DNA of 11,386 nt from Ruminococcaceae bacterium UBA1438. Lineage in GTDB: Bacteria; Bacillota; Clostridia; Oscillospirales; Acutalibacteraceae. The first letter of the stretch is position 1. Every line of letters starts with the position of its first letter. The stretch spans positions 17,603 through 28,988 of the forward strand of contig DCTO01000021.1 in the NCBI GenBank assembly GCA_002329285.1, written 5' to 3'. Below the pieces are notes generated by a model. That model did no database searches, was not told the DNA's origin, and saw only the letters and a list, made by a program, of their open reading frames with translations. Positions 1 to 6,991 of this stretch are shown in pieces. The translations under genes were made by a program, and so were the position numbers.

Positions 1-481
1 GCTGATGAAAACCGATAATCCATATGCTCGCTGCGTTTACAAGTGCGACAATAATGTTGTTGATCATCAATCCGTTCTTGTTAACTTTGAATCCGGCGCA
101 ACAGGCACACACAACATGGTTGGCGGTTCCTCCGAACCGAGAAGGCAGATACATATTATCGGCACAAAGGGTGAGCTTTTCGGCAATTTTGAAGAATCAA
201 AATACACTGTGCTTAAAATCAACCCCTCACCTGATGCTCATCATGAGGAATGCGATGTTGAAGAGGTTGACCTTAACGTTCACGGCGATATGGTTGGCGC
301 ATACGGCGGCCACGGCGGCGGAGATGAAAAGCTTGCGGCAGACTTTGTTAAATTCATCAATAATGAGGATCCAAGCCTTGCCTGCACATCAATTTTTGAT
401 TCCGTTGCGGGCCATCTTTCCGTTTATCTTGCTGATGAATCAAGAGAAAAGGGCGGCGCACCGATTGACGTTGTGCTTTAA
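1..481 (+). CDS. Gfo/Idh/MocA-family oxidoreductase, C-terminal part (5' end outside window)
   Basis: This is the 3' portion of a gene already open at the left edge, in frame from base 2 and ending at TAA 479-481; about 159 residues are visible. It matches the C-terminal substrate-binding, dimerising domain of NAD(P)-dependent sugar or polyol dehydrogenases (Gfo/Idh/MocA). The visible signs are a beta-strand segment with VDHQSVLVNFESGATGTHNM, the IHIIGTKGELFGNF segment, and the glycine-rich GGHGGGDEKLAADFV stretch that leads into the last helix. The Rossmann domain and the catalytic Lys-Pro motif would lie upstream and cannot be checked. Members of this family usually have 330-400 residues, so roughly half is missing. 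The ATG at base 5 is an internal Met, not a start. A terminator follows 19 bases after the stop. The next gene has its own promoter, so this gene ends an upstream unit. The family is secure; the substrate is unknown. Confidence 0.88.
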   Translation, partial: LMKTDNPYARCVYKCDNNVVDHQSVLVNFESGATGTHNMVGGSSEPRRQIHIIGTKGELFGNFEESKYTVLKINPSPDAHHEECDVEEVDLNVHGDMVGAYGGHGGGDEKLAADFVKFINNEDPSLACTSIFDSVAGHLSVYLADESREKGGAPIDVVL

Positions 482-500
482 AAATCAAAACAGATATTAC

Positions 501-532
501 GGCAAGCCTGTTTAATCAGGTTTGCCTTTTTT
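501..532 (+). terminator. Rho-independent terminator of the Gfo/Idh gene
   Basis: A 10-bp stem (GGCAAGCCTG at 501-510 with CAGGTTTGCC at 517-526, one G-T pair) with a six-base loop is followed by six T (527-532). It lies just after the stop codon at 481. It separates the upstream unit from the esterase operon, whose promoter begins six bases further on. Confidence 0.9.
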
Positions 533-537
533 ATTTA

Positions 538-566
538 TTGCAAAATTATATATATTGCTGTATAAT
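538..566 (+). promoter_or_regulatory. Predicted sigma-A promoter for the esterase-GH31-EamA unit
   Basis: A -35 box TTGCAA (538-543) and a perfect -10 box TATAAT (561-566) are separated by exactly 17 bases. Transcription would start near 573, giving a leader of about 27 bases with RBS GAGGTG at 589-594, five bases before the ATG at 600. No clear operator repeat is visible in this short region. Confidence 0.75.
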
Positions 567-599
567 GTTGATATAGGTAAAAATTTATGAGGTGATTTT

Positions 600-1934
600 A
601 TGAATCTTTGCTTTAAAGAAACACCGTGCGGAAGAATTTGCGGCATTGAAAATGAGGATTATCTTGAATTCAGGGGAATCCGTTATGCAACTGCCGGCCG
701 TTGGGAATACCCCGAAGAGGTTACACAGTGGGGCGAGGAGCATTATGACGCAACAGAATACGGCGCAAACTGCTTTCAGCGCAGAGCATTTGAGGACGAC
801 GCTGTTTGCAATCCCTTCTATCACAAGGAATTCCGCGAGGGGCTTGATTTTAAGTATAGCGAGGACTGCTTTTTCTTAAATATTTGGGCGCCAAAGGACG
901 CTGAAAAGGCGCCGGTTTTGGTTTACATTCACGGCGGCAGCTTCACCGGGGGCAGTAATGACGAGGGGCACGTTATAGGCGCTGAATATGCAAAAAGAGG
1001 CGTAATTCTTGCATCTATGAATTACCGTCTTGGCCCTTACGGCTTCTGCTCTCATCCTGATTTGAAGGACAAAATTGGCAGAATTGGAAATTACGGCTTA
1101 TATGACCAGTTTATGGCTGTTAAATGGTTGAGGCACAACGTTGCTGCATTCGGCGGCGATCCTGACAGAATTGTTCTTATCGGCGAAAGTGCCGGCGCTA
1201 TGAGCGTTGATATTCAGCTTAACAATCCATGGTCTCTCGGCTACTATAAAGGCGCAATTCTTATGAGCGGCGCAGCTATTCAAAGGCAGATCGGCAGACC
1301 GCTTAAGCCTGAAAAGACAAGAGATTTTTGGGACACCGTAATCAAAAAAGCCGGCGTTAACAATATTGAAGAGCTGCGAGGGGTTGACGAAAAAACTCTT
1401 TTCTACGCCTGTGATGAGGCTCAAAAGGAATTCAAGCTCAGCATTCTTTACACACTTCCAACCAAGGACGGCGTTATCATAAAGGATAATAACTTCACGA
1501 TGAATACCATCCCCAAAATGCCTATTATGCTTGGCGTAACAACCGCTGATATGGCGGCAGCCGTTTTGCTGGAGCTTGCAAAAAGGTTTTCAAAGAAGGC
1601 AATCCAGAAAGGCGCTCCCTGTTATGTTTATTGCTTTGCAAGAGATTTGCCAGGCGATAATCTCGGCGCTTGGCACGCTTCGGATTTGTTCTATGCTTTT
1701 AACACCTTTGACATCAGCTGGCGACCATGGGAGGATGTTGACCGCAAAATTTCCGATGAATTTATGAGCGCAATCATTGCATTTGCAAAAACAGGCAATC
1801 CGAATTGCGACAAAATTCCCGAATGGAAAACGGGCTTTAACAACCCTATGATGTTTAGCGAAAACACCGGCACCGGTAAATGGGACAGGAAATTATACAT
1901 TCACAACACATTGCATAATGACGGACCGATTTAA
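600..1934 (+). CDS. Type-B carboxylesterase (para-nitrobenzyl-esterase-like)
   Basis: This is a serine esterase of the carboxylesterase type B family (PF00135), 444 residues, with no signal peptide, so probably cytoplasmic. Motifs in order are SEDCFFLNI (87-95), the oxyanion-hole HGG (111-113), NYRLG (141-145), GNYGLYDQ (163-170), FGGDP (184-188), and the nucleophile elbow GESAG (195-199) with Ser197. Likely triad partners are Asp317 in GVTTADM, at the place of the usual DEG acid, and His359 in HASDLFY. The closing FAKTGNPN (395-402) is also typical. The acid-to-His distance is about 42 residues, against roughly 90 in the Bacillus para-nitrobenzyl esterase, so this is a short form lacking some cap or regulatory helices. 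The start is fixed by GAGGTG five bases upstream. Its stop abuts the GH31 start, which suggests it removes acyl groups from the sugar that enzyme cleaves (inference). The natural ester is unknown. Confidence 0.9.
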   Translation: MNLCFKETPCGRICGIENEDYLEFRGIRYATAGRWEYPEEVTQWGEEHYDATEYGANCFQRRAFEDDAVCNPFYHKEFREGLDFKYSEDCFFLNIWAPKDAEKAPVLVYIHGGSFTGGSNDEGHVIGAEYAKRGVILASMNYRLGPYGFCSHPDLKDKIGRIGNYGLYDQFMAVKWLRHNVAAFGGDPDRIVLIGESAGAMSVDIQLNNPWSLGYYKGAILMSGAAIQRQIGRPLKPEKTRDFWDTVIKKAGVNNIEELRGVDEKTLFYACDEAQKEFKLSILYTLPTKDGVIIKDNNFTMNTIPKMPIMLGVTTADMAAAVLLELAKRFSKKAIQKGAPCYVYCFARDLPGDNLGAWHASDLFYAFNTFDISWRPWEDVDRKISDEFMSAIIAFAKTGNPNCDKIPEWKTGFNNPMMFSENTGTGKWDRKLYIHNTLHNDGPI

Positions 1935-4228
1935 ATGAAATTCAATCACAAATTTGAGCTTCAAAATGAAGCTCCGATAACAAGAGAATATAAATGCGAT
2001 AAAATAAATGCAAGAATTGATTTTATCGGCAAAGCAGCAATCAGAGTTGCCATCTTTAACGATGGCAGCTCTCTTCTTGCTTCTTACAACGTTTGCCCTG
2101 ATAACAAGCTTTCTGCAAGCGGCAGAGAAAGGCTTTGCCTTGATGGCTTTGAAGCAAGCGAACCTGATGTTGAAAAAATAAGCGGCAAGGAAATATTCAG
2201 ACTTAAAAACGGAGTTGAAATAAGACTTGATTATGAAAATTTCCATTTGTCTTACTATATTAACAACAACTTGATGTTTGCTGACCGCGCTCCTATGGCC
2301 TATAATTTTGAAAATGAGTTTGGCAAGGATTATATTCACTATCTGACAAGAGAAACAGATGAACTTATTTTGGGGCTTGGTGACAAAGGAGGAGCTCTTA
2401 ACAAAAACGGGCGCTCTTTCAAAATTGAAACTTCAGATTCAATGGGGTATAACGCAGAAACAAGCGACCCGCTTTATAAACATATCCCGTTTTACATCTG
2501 CGAAAATTCTGTTGGCGCATATGGCGTTTATTATGACACATCTGCCGCATCATATATGGATTTCGGCAAGGAAATAAACAATTATTATGAGCCATACAAA
2601 TATTTTAAAACCGAGGATTACTGCCTTGTTTATTACGTTTTTTTCGGCACAAAGCTTGAAATTCTACAGCAATTTGCAAAGCTTTGCGGCAGGCAGGCAT
2701 TTCCGCCGAAATGGAGCTTTGATTACTGCGCCAGCACGATGGCTTATACAGATGCACCTGACTCAAAAAAGCAATTTGACACATTTTTAAAAAAAATAAA
2801 GCAAACGGGGCTTTCCTGCAAGGGCTTTTATCTCTCTTCAGGATACACCTCTATCGGCGAGGGCAGATATGTTTTTAATTGGAACAGAGAAAAATTCCCT
2901 GACCCCGAAGGATTTATTAATGAGTTTTCAGATAATGAAATTCAGATAATTCCAAATATTAAGCCTGCTTTTTTAACAAGCCATCCTTTTTATAATGATA
3001 TTTGCAGAAACGGGCTTTTTATTAAAAATCCTGACGGCTCTCCCTTTGTTACGCAATTTTGGGACGGGCTTGGGAGTTATCTTGATTTCACAAACCCGAA
3101 GGCTTTTGATTTTTGGAAAAAGCAGGTTAACGAAAAGCTGCTTGATTACGGCATCACAGCCACTTGGAATGACAACAACGAATTTGACATCAAGGACTGC
3201 GATGCGCTTGCCGACTGCGGCGGAAACAAAGTTAACGCTTCGCTTCTCCGCCCCGCGTTAACATATCTGATGGTGCTTGCATCATACGAAGCACAGCTTG
3301 CTAAGAATCCTGAATTAAGGCCGTTTCTTTCAAGCAGAAGCGGCTCAATTGGAATTCGCAGGCTTGCGCAGACCTGGAGCGGTGACAACCGAACAGCATT
3401 CGAGGATTTGCGCTTTTGCCACAATATCGGGCTAACAATGAGCCTCTCCGGAATATACTTTTACGGGCATGATCTTGGCGGCTTTACCGGCAATATGCCC
3501 ACAAGAGAGCTTTTACTGCGCCGGCTTCAGCACGGAATATTTGAGCCTCGATTCACAATTCATTCCTGGAATCAGGACGGATCTGCCACAATGCCCTGGA
3601 GCTATCCCGATATTTTGCCGAGTGTTAAAGCCCTGTTTAAGCAGAGGAGAAGGCTTTTGCCATATCTTTATAACTGCGCTTATGACGCTGTTAAAAATGA
3701 AATTCCGATAAACGCTCCCCTGCTTTTGTATTATGATGACTGCAAAGATAGCGAATCAAATTCCTTTATGCTTGGAAAATACATTCTTGCAACCTGCATT
3801 TTTGACGAGGGTGAGAAAATGACAAGCGTTCATCTTCCAAAAAAGCATAATTGGTTCTTAGGAAACAAAAAATACAGCGGCGGCCAAACCGTTGATCTGA
3901 AAATTCTGCCGACGGATGAAATGCCTTATTTCATTCGCGAAGGCAGTGTTATTCCGACTGATGAGGGAGAATGCACCTTTGGAGCAAAAGAAAAGCTTTG
4001 CCTTACTATTTTTCCGATTGATGAGGGAATATTCGACGCTGAATACTTTGATGATGACGGAAAAGCTTTGATTATCTTAAAGGAAATTGTATCCGACTTA
4101 ATATCAAGGTTGAATGCACAAAATCAAAGGTTATTCTTGAATATCAAAACCTTGGTGAAAAAGAGTTTTCTCCCTGTTTTAAGCTTTGCGAGGCTGACGG
4201 CAGAGAGTTGATAATTATCAATAACTAA
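1935..4228 (+). CDS. GH31 alpha-glycosidase, WND-type, with a C-terminal frameshift
   Basis: This is a retaining alpha-glycosidase of family GH31, probably an alpha-glucosidase, cytoplasmic (no signal peptide). An N-terminal beta-sandwich (about 1-255) precedes the barrel. The nucleophile is Asp413 in WNDNNE (411-416); the acid/base is Asp484 in WSGDNRTAFEDLR (481-493). GHDLGGF (511-517), HSWNQDG (543-549) and RRLLPYLYN (572-580) are further family signatures. The ATG directly follows the esterase TAA at 1934, with no good RBS, so translation is probably coupled. As given, the frame runs to TGA at 4211 (758 residues), but its last 47 residues do not resemble GH31. After FDDDGKA (residue 711), the natural ending continues in another frame (FDYLKGN, then VILEYQNLG and FSPCFKLCEADG) to TAA 4226-4228. 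One missing base, most simply a T at 4067-4069, explains this; the restored protein has 764 residues. The catalytic core is intact, so the given protein might still work. The exact substrate is unknown. Confidence 0.9.
4067..4069 (+). other. Apparent one-base deletion (frameshift site) in the GH31 gene
   Basis: The three T here (GCTTTG) would be GCTTTTG in a restored gene. That reads Gly-Lys-Ala-Phe-Asp-Tyr, the usual GH31 pattern after the DDDG acidic turn. Downstream, the restored frame has GH31-like sequence for 53 codons, and its stop TAA (4226-4228) merges with the AAGGAG of the next gene. The exact base cannot be fixed; any lost base within about 4060-4072 would act alike. Confidence 0.75.
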
Positions 4229-4232
4229 GGAG
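4227..4232 (+). promoter_or_regulatory. RBS AAGGAG of the EamA gene
   Basis: AAGGAG sits 10 bases before a TTG codon at 4243 and overlaps the stop codon of the restored GH31 frame. It supports TTG as the start and indicates that the two genes were built as one translational unit. No ATG lies in frame near it. Confidence 0.65.
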
Positions 4233-4242
4233 ATCTTATCTC

Positions 4243-5157
4243 TTGCAAAACACAGAAAGAAGCAATGCCGCACTTGGGCATCTAATTGCTTTTATAACAA
4301 TAGCAGTTTGGGGAACGACATATATTTCAACAAAGGTGCTTTTAAGGTCCTTTGAGCCTATTGAAATTCTGATTATCAGATTTCTTTTGGGTTATGCCTT
4401 TCTTTGGTTGCTGGCTCCAAAATGGATAAAATTTAATAATCTTAAGCAAGAGCTTATCCTTGCCGGAGCTGGACTTTCAGGTATAACGCTCTATTACTTA
4501 CTTGAAAACATTGCGCTGACTTACACGATGGCCTCTAACGTTGGTGTTATTATTACCGCGGCACCCTTTTTAACTGCAATTCTTATGAGGCTGATTTATA
4601 AGAAGGATGAGCGCCTGAATGCAGGCTTTTGCGTTGGTTTTGTGCTTGCCGTTATCGGCATTTTTCTGATCAGCTTTAACGGTAGCAGGCTTCAATTTAA
4701 CCCAAAGGGTGATTTTCTTGCCATGCTTGCGGCGCTTGCATGGGCAGTTTATTCCGTTCTTTCAAAGAAAATGACTAATTTCGGTTTAACTGTTTTGCAG
4801 GCAACGAGAAGGATATTCTTTTACGGAATTATTTTTATGCTTCCCGCAATTCCGATCTTCAAGCCTGATTTCAGTGCAGAGCAATTTAAAAGCCCGGTTA
4901 ATACAATTAATCTTATATTTCTCAGTCTTTTTGCTTCCGCAATCTGCTTTGCAAGCTGGAATTACAGTGTTAAAATAATCGGCGCAGTCAAAACAAGCGT
5001 TTATATATATCTGACTCCCGTTGTTACAATCGTTACTTCAGTAATCATTCTTAATGAAAAATTCACGCTTTTATCCGCATCCGGCACTGTTTTAACCCTG
5101 ATTGGTTTAATACTGTCTGAAAACATTCGCTTTAAGAAAAAAGTGAAACTCATTTAA
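4243..5157 (+). CDS. EamA/DMT-superfamily membrane transporter
   Basis: This 304-residue integral membrane protein of the drug/metabolite transporter superfamily has two EamA repeats (PF00892) at about 11-145 and 156-293, and about ten hydrophobic helices. Typical marks are AVWGTTYISTK (21-31) in helix 1, ENIALTYTMASNVGVI (88-103) with the following Pro108, WAVYSVLSKK (167-176) opening repeat 2, and the final TPVVTIV...LNEKFT (258-275), where the LNE motif is characteristic. The basic tail (FKKKVKLI) should be cytoplasmic. The start is TTG at 4243, chosen for AAGGAG at 4227-4232. It is co-directional with the esterase and GH31 genes and probably in their transcript. Family members export amino acids, nucleosides or other small metabolites, or take up various solutes, so the cargo cannot be named. 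The gene is intact. Confidence 0.88.
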   Translation: MQNTERSNAALGHLIAFITIAVWGTTYISTKVLLRSFEPIEILIIRFLLGYAFLWLLAPKWIKFNNLKQELILAGAGLSGITLYYLLENIALTYTMASNVGVIITAAPFLTAILMRLIYKKDERLNAGFCVGFVLAVIGIFLISFNGSRLQFNPKGDFLAMLAALAWAVYSVLSKKMTNFGLTVLQATRRIFFYGIIFMLPAIPIFKPDFSAEQFKSPVNTINLIFLSLFASAICFASWNYSVKIIGAVKTSVYIYLTPVVTIVTSVIILNEKFTLLSASGTVLTLIGLILSENIRFKKKVKLI

Positions 5158-5169
5158 TAAATTGTTTAT

Positions 5170-5198
5170 TTGCCTTTGGCAATTATGTATGTTAAAAT
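5170..5198 (+). promoter_or_regulatory. Predicted promoter of the MFS transporter gene, with overlapping small palindrome
   Basis: TTGCCT (5170-5175) and TAAAAT (5193-5198) are 17 bases apart, and a TGn extended -10 (5190-5192) precedes the -10 box. A short inverted repeat TTGCC-TTT-GGCAA (5170-5182) covers the -35 box. It could be an operator, but at five base pairs per arm it may be chance. No terminator separates this from the EamA gene, so read-through is also expected. Confidence 0.55.
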
Positions 5199-5214
5199 AA
5201 TTAAAAAATAAGTT

Positions 5215-5220
5215 AGGAGA
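5215..5220 (+). promoter_or_regulatory. RBS AGGAGA that fixes the MFS start at 5227
   Basis: AGGAGA lies six bases before ATG 5227. This pair is the only good initiation signal near the gene and is not in frame with the protein body as given, which is the key evidence for a frameshift. The ATG at 5306 has no comparable RBS and would start inside helix 1. Confidence 0.75.
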
Positions 5221-5226
5221 ATAGTG

Positions 5227-6889
5227 ATGCCAACTAAAACAAAAAAAAGCAAACCGCCTGAATTATAAGCAAACCTTTTTAATCGGGTTTGGCTTTTTAG
5301 GCTGTATGCTGCTTTGGTCAGTTTATAACTCATATGTTCCCGTAATCTTCAGGGCAAAGCTTACAGAGATTACAAGCAACGGATCTGCACTGCCGGGATT
5401 CTTATCAGTTGCGCTTCTTGTTAATGCAATAATGACGATTGATAATATCTTCGGCGTTGTTTTCCAACCGTATTTCGGAAAGAAGAGTGACCGCACCCAT
5501 ACAAAATGGGGCAAAAGAATGCCTTACATAATCGTTTGCCTGCCTATCTGCGCTGTTTTCTTCAGCCTCATTCCGGTTGCGGCAACTCTTAAAGCAGGCG
5601 CATTGAGCATCATTCTTATGATGACTGTAATTATCTTCTTTAACTTTACAATGTCTGTTTGGCGCTCACCCGTTGTTTCTCTCATGCCTGATTTCACCCC
5701 CTCATCACTTCAAAGCGATGCAAACGCAGTTATCAACATTATGGGCGGAATCGGCCAGGTGATTGGCTTCGTGGTAGGCTCAATTGCAACTGCGCTTGTG
5801 GGACTTCTTGGTTTCACTGAAATGCAAGCGGCGCTCAAGGCAAAAACAAATCCGCTTGGCCAGATTCTTGCAACAGATGCAAACGGCGACGTTATTGTAA
5901 ATTATCTTAACGGTTTTAATCCCGCTAAATATCAGGACACTGTTGATAATTTCATTAAATCCGGCAGAGATATGCTTTATTTTGACGGCACAAATTTCTC
6001 AAGCCAGGGCACTGAAGCCCAGCTTGTTGCCGAAAAGATGATTAAATACGGCGCTGACGGAAATCCGATTTATGTTAATTACACTCCTATTTTCATTGTG
6101 GCTGCAGTTATCACAATAATTTCTCTGCTTATTCTCATCGGATTTTATAAAAAAAATAAGAATAATGACCTTTCAAAAGATATTGTTATCGAAAGCAATG
6201 ACGGCGAAAAGCCGAAGAAAATTAAGATTAAGGAGCTGCCAATCAGCTCCGGCGAAAGAAAAAGCTTATTAACAATGCTTGCAGCTTTATTCTTAATTAA
6301 CAATGCAACCGAAGCAATTATCCCCAATTTCACCAATTTTGCGCTTGACACGCTCAACGTTAAGCCGATATATTCAACACTGATGATGGCTGTTTTTGCT
6401 GTTTCTCTTGCCGCTTTCGACATTCCTGCAGGCGCAATGGGAAGAAAGCTTGGCAGAAAGAAAACAATTATTATCGGGCTTTCCGTTATAGTAATAATGT
6501 TTGCAATTTATCTTGCAGTTTCACAGCTGTTCCCTGCAAACAGAACCTTCGTTTGGATCGTGCTTTGGATTGCTCTTGTTGTGGGCGGCGCCGCAGTTGG
6601 CTGCATTAATATTAACACCCTGCCCCTTGTGCTTGCAATCGGCGGCAGAGATTACGTCGGCACCTTTACGGGTTATTATTACACGGCAACCTTCTCCGCA
6701 GCAATCACAGGCCCGATTCTTTGCGGCCTGCTTATCGGCGTTTTTAATGATAATTACAACTTTATGTTCCTGTTCTGCTCAATAATGTTTGCGCTTGGTC
6801 TTGCGGTTATCACCCAGGTTAAGCATGGCGAATCCTCACCTGAGGATGAAGAATGGATCCAGCAAGCGGTTGAAGCAGCCGAGGATTAA
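5227..6889 (+). CDS. MFS sugar symporter, GPH/MelB-like, with an N-terminal frameshift
   Basis: This is a sugar:cation symporter-like MFS protein (GPH/MFS_2 type). The body is open from 5228 to TAA 6887-6889, but the proper start, ATG 5227 with AGGAGA upstream, is in another frame and stops after 13 codons at 5266. Removing one A from the A8 run (5241-5248) joins them, giving 553 residues. The joined N-terminus reads ANRLNYKQTFLIGFGFLG, a normal cytoplasmic tail plus helix 1. Starting at ATG 5306 would cut helix 1 in half. Using restored numbering, the loop 2-3 signature SDRTHTKWGKR (87-97) is characteristic of GPH symporters. About 12 helices are visible. A polar segment of about 90 residues (194-284) lies between helices 5 and 6 on the outside face, and a charged cytoplasmic loop follows helix 6. 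The neighbours point to oligosaccharide import; the cargo is unknown. A GC-rich terminator follows. Confidence 0.87.
5241..5248 (+). other. A8 homopolymer at the apparent frameshift of the MFS gene
   Basis: Eight A follow ATG CCA ACT AAA AC. With seven A, the RBS-supported start reads straight into the transporter frame. With eight A, it ends after 13 codons at TAA 5266-5268. Such a tract is prone to sequencing error, to replication slippage and to polymerase slippage, and the sequence alone cannot tell these apart. Confidence 0.75.
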
Positions 6890-6963
6890 TCTAACAAAAG
6901 ATTTCAGTTAAATCTATATTTACATAACTTGTGTAAAAGGATGTGGCTGACTTTAATAACAGT

Positions 6964-6990
6964 AAGCCGCCGAGTGTTTCGGCGGCTTTT
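6964..6990. terminator. Shared terminator between the convergent MFS and GH31 genes
   Basis: A 10-bp GC-rich stem (AAGCCGCCGA at 6964-6973, TCGGCGGCTT at 6979-6988) with a five-base loop is followed on the plus strand by a short T run (6987-6990, then CTT). On the minus strand it begins three bases after the TAA of the YicI-like gene, but the T run there is interrupted. It probably works best for the plus-strand transcript and acts as a two-way stop. The interval 6890-6963 before it holds nothing I can assign. Confidence 0.85.
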
Positions 6991-6991
6991 C

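Noticed and set aside
5227..5268. A 13-codon ORF (MPTKTKKSKPPEL) as a regulatory leader peptide.
   Set aside because: It has a strong RBS, but it joins the transporter frame exactly when one A is removed, so it is better read as the true N-terminus cut by a frameshift.
5267..5298. A hairpin with T-run (AAGCAAACC pairing with GGTTT-G-GGCTT-like arm) just after the short 13-codon frame, resembling the terminator at 501-532 and suggestive of attenuation.
   Set aside because: The stem is only 9 bp with a bulged G, the free T run is three bases, and the same bases encode helix 1 (KQTFLIGFGFL) of the transporter in its restored frame. Coding constraint explains it more simply.
6890..6963. A possible small gene or RNA between the MFS stop and its terminator, including a small GATTT/AAATC hairpin at 6900-6914.
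   Set aside because: The hairpin has only five base pairs, there is no RBS-linked frame confined to this gap, and the stretch is short and AT-rich; it looks like ordinary 3' untranslated sequence.
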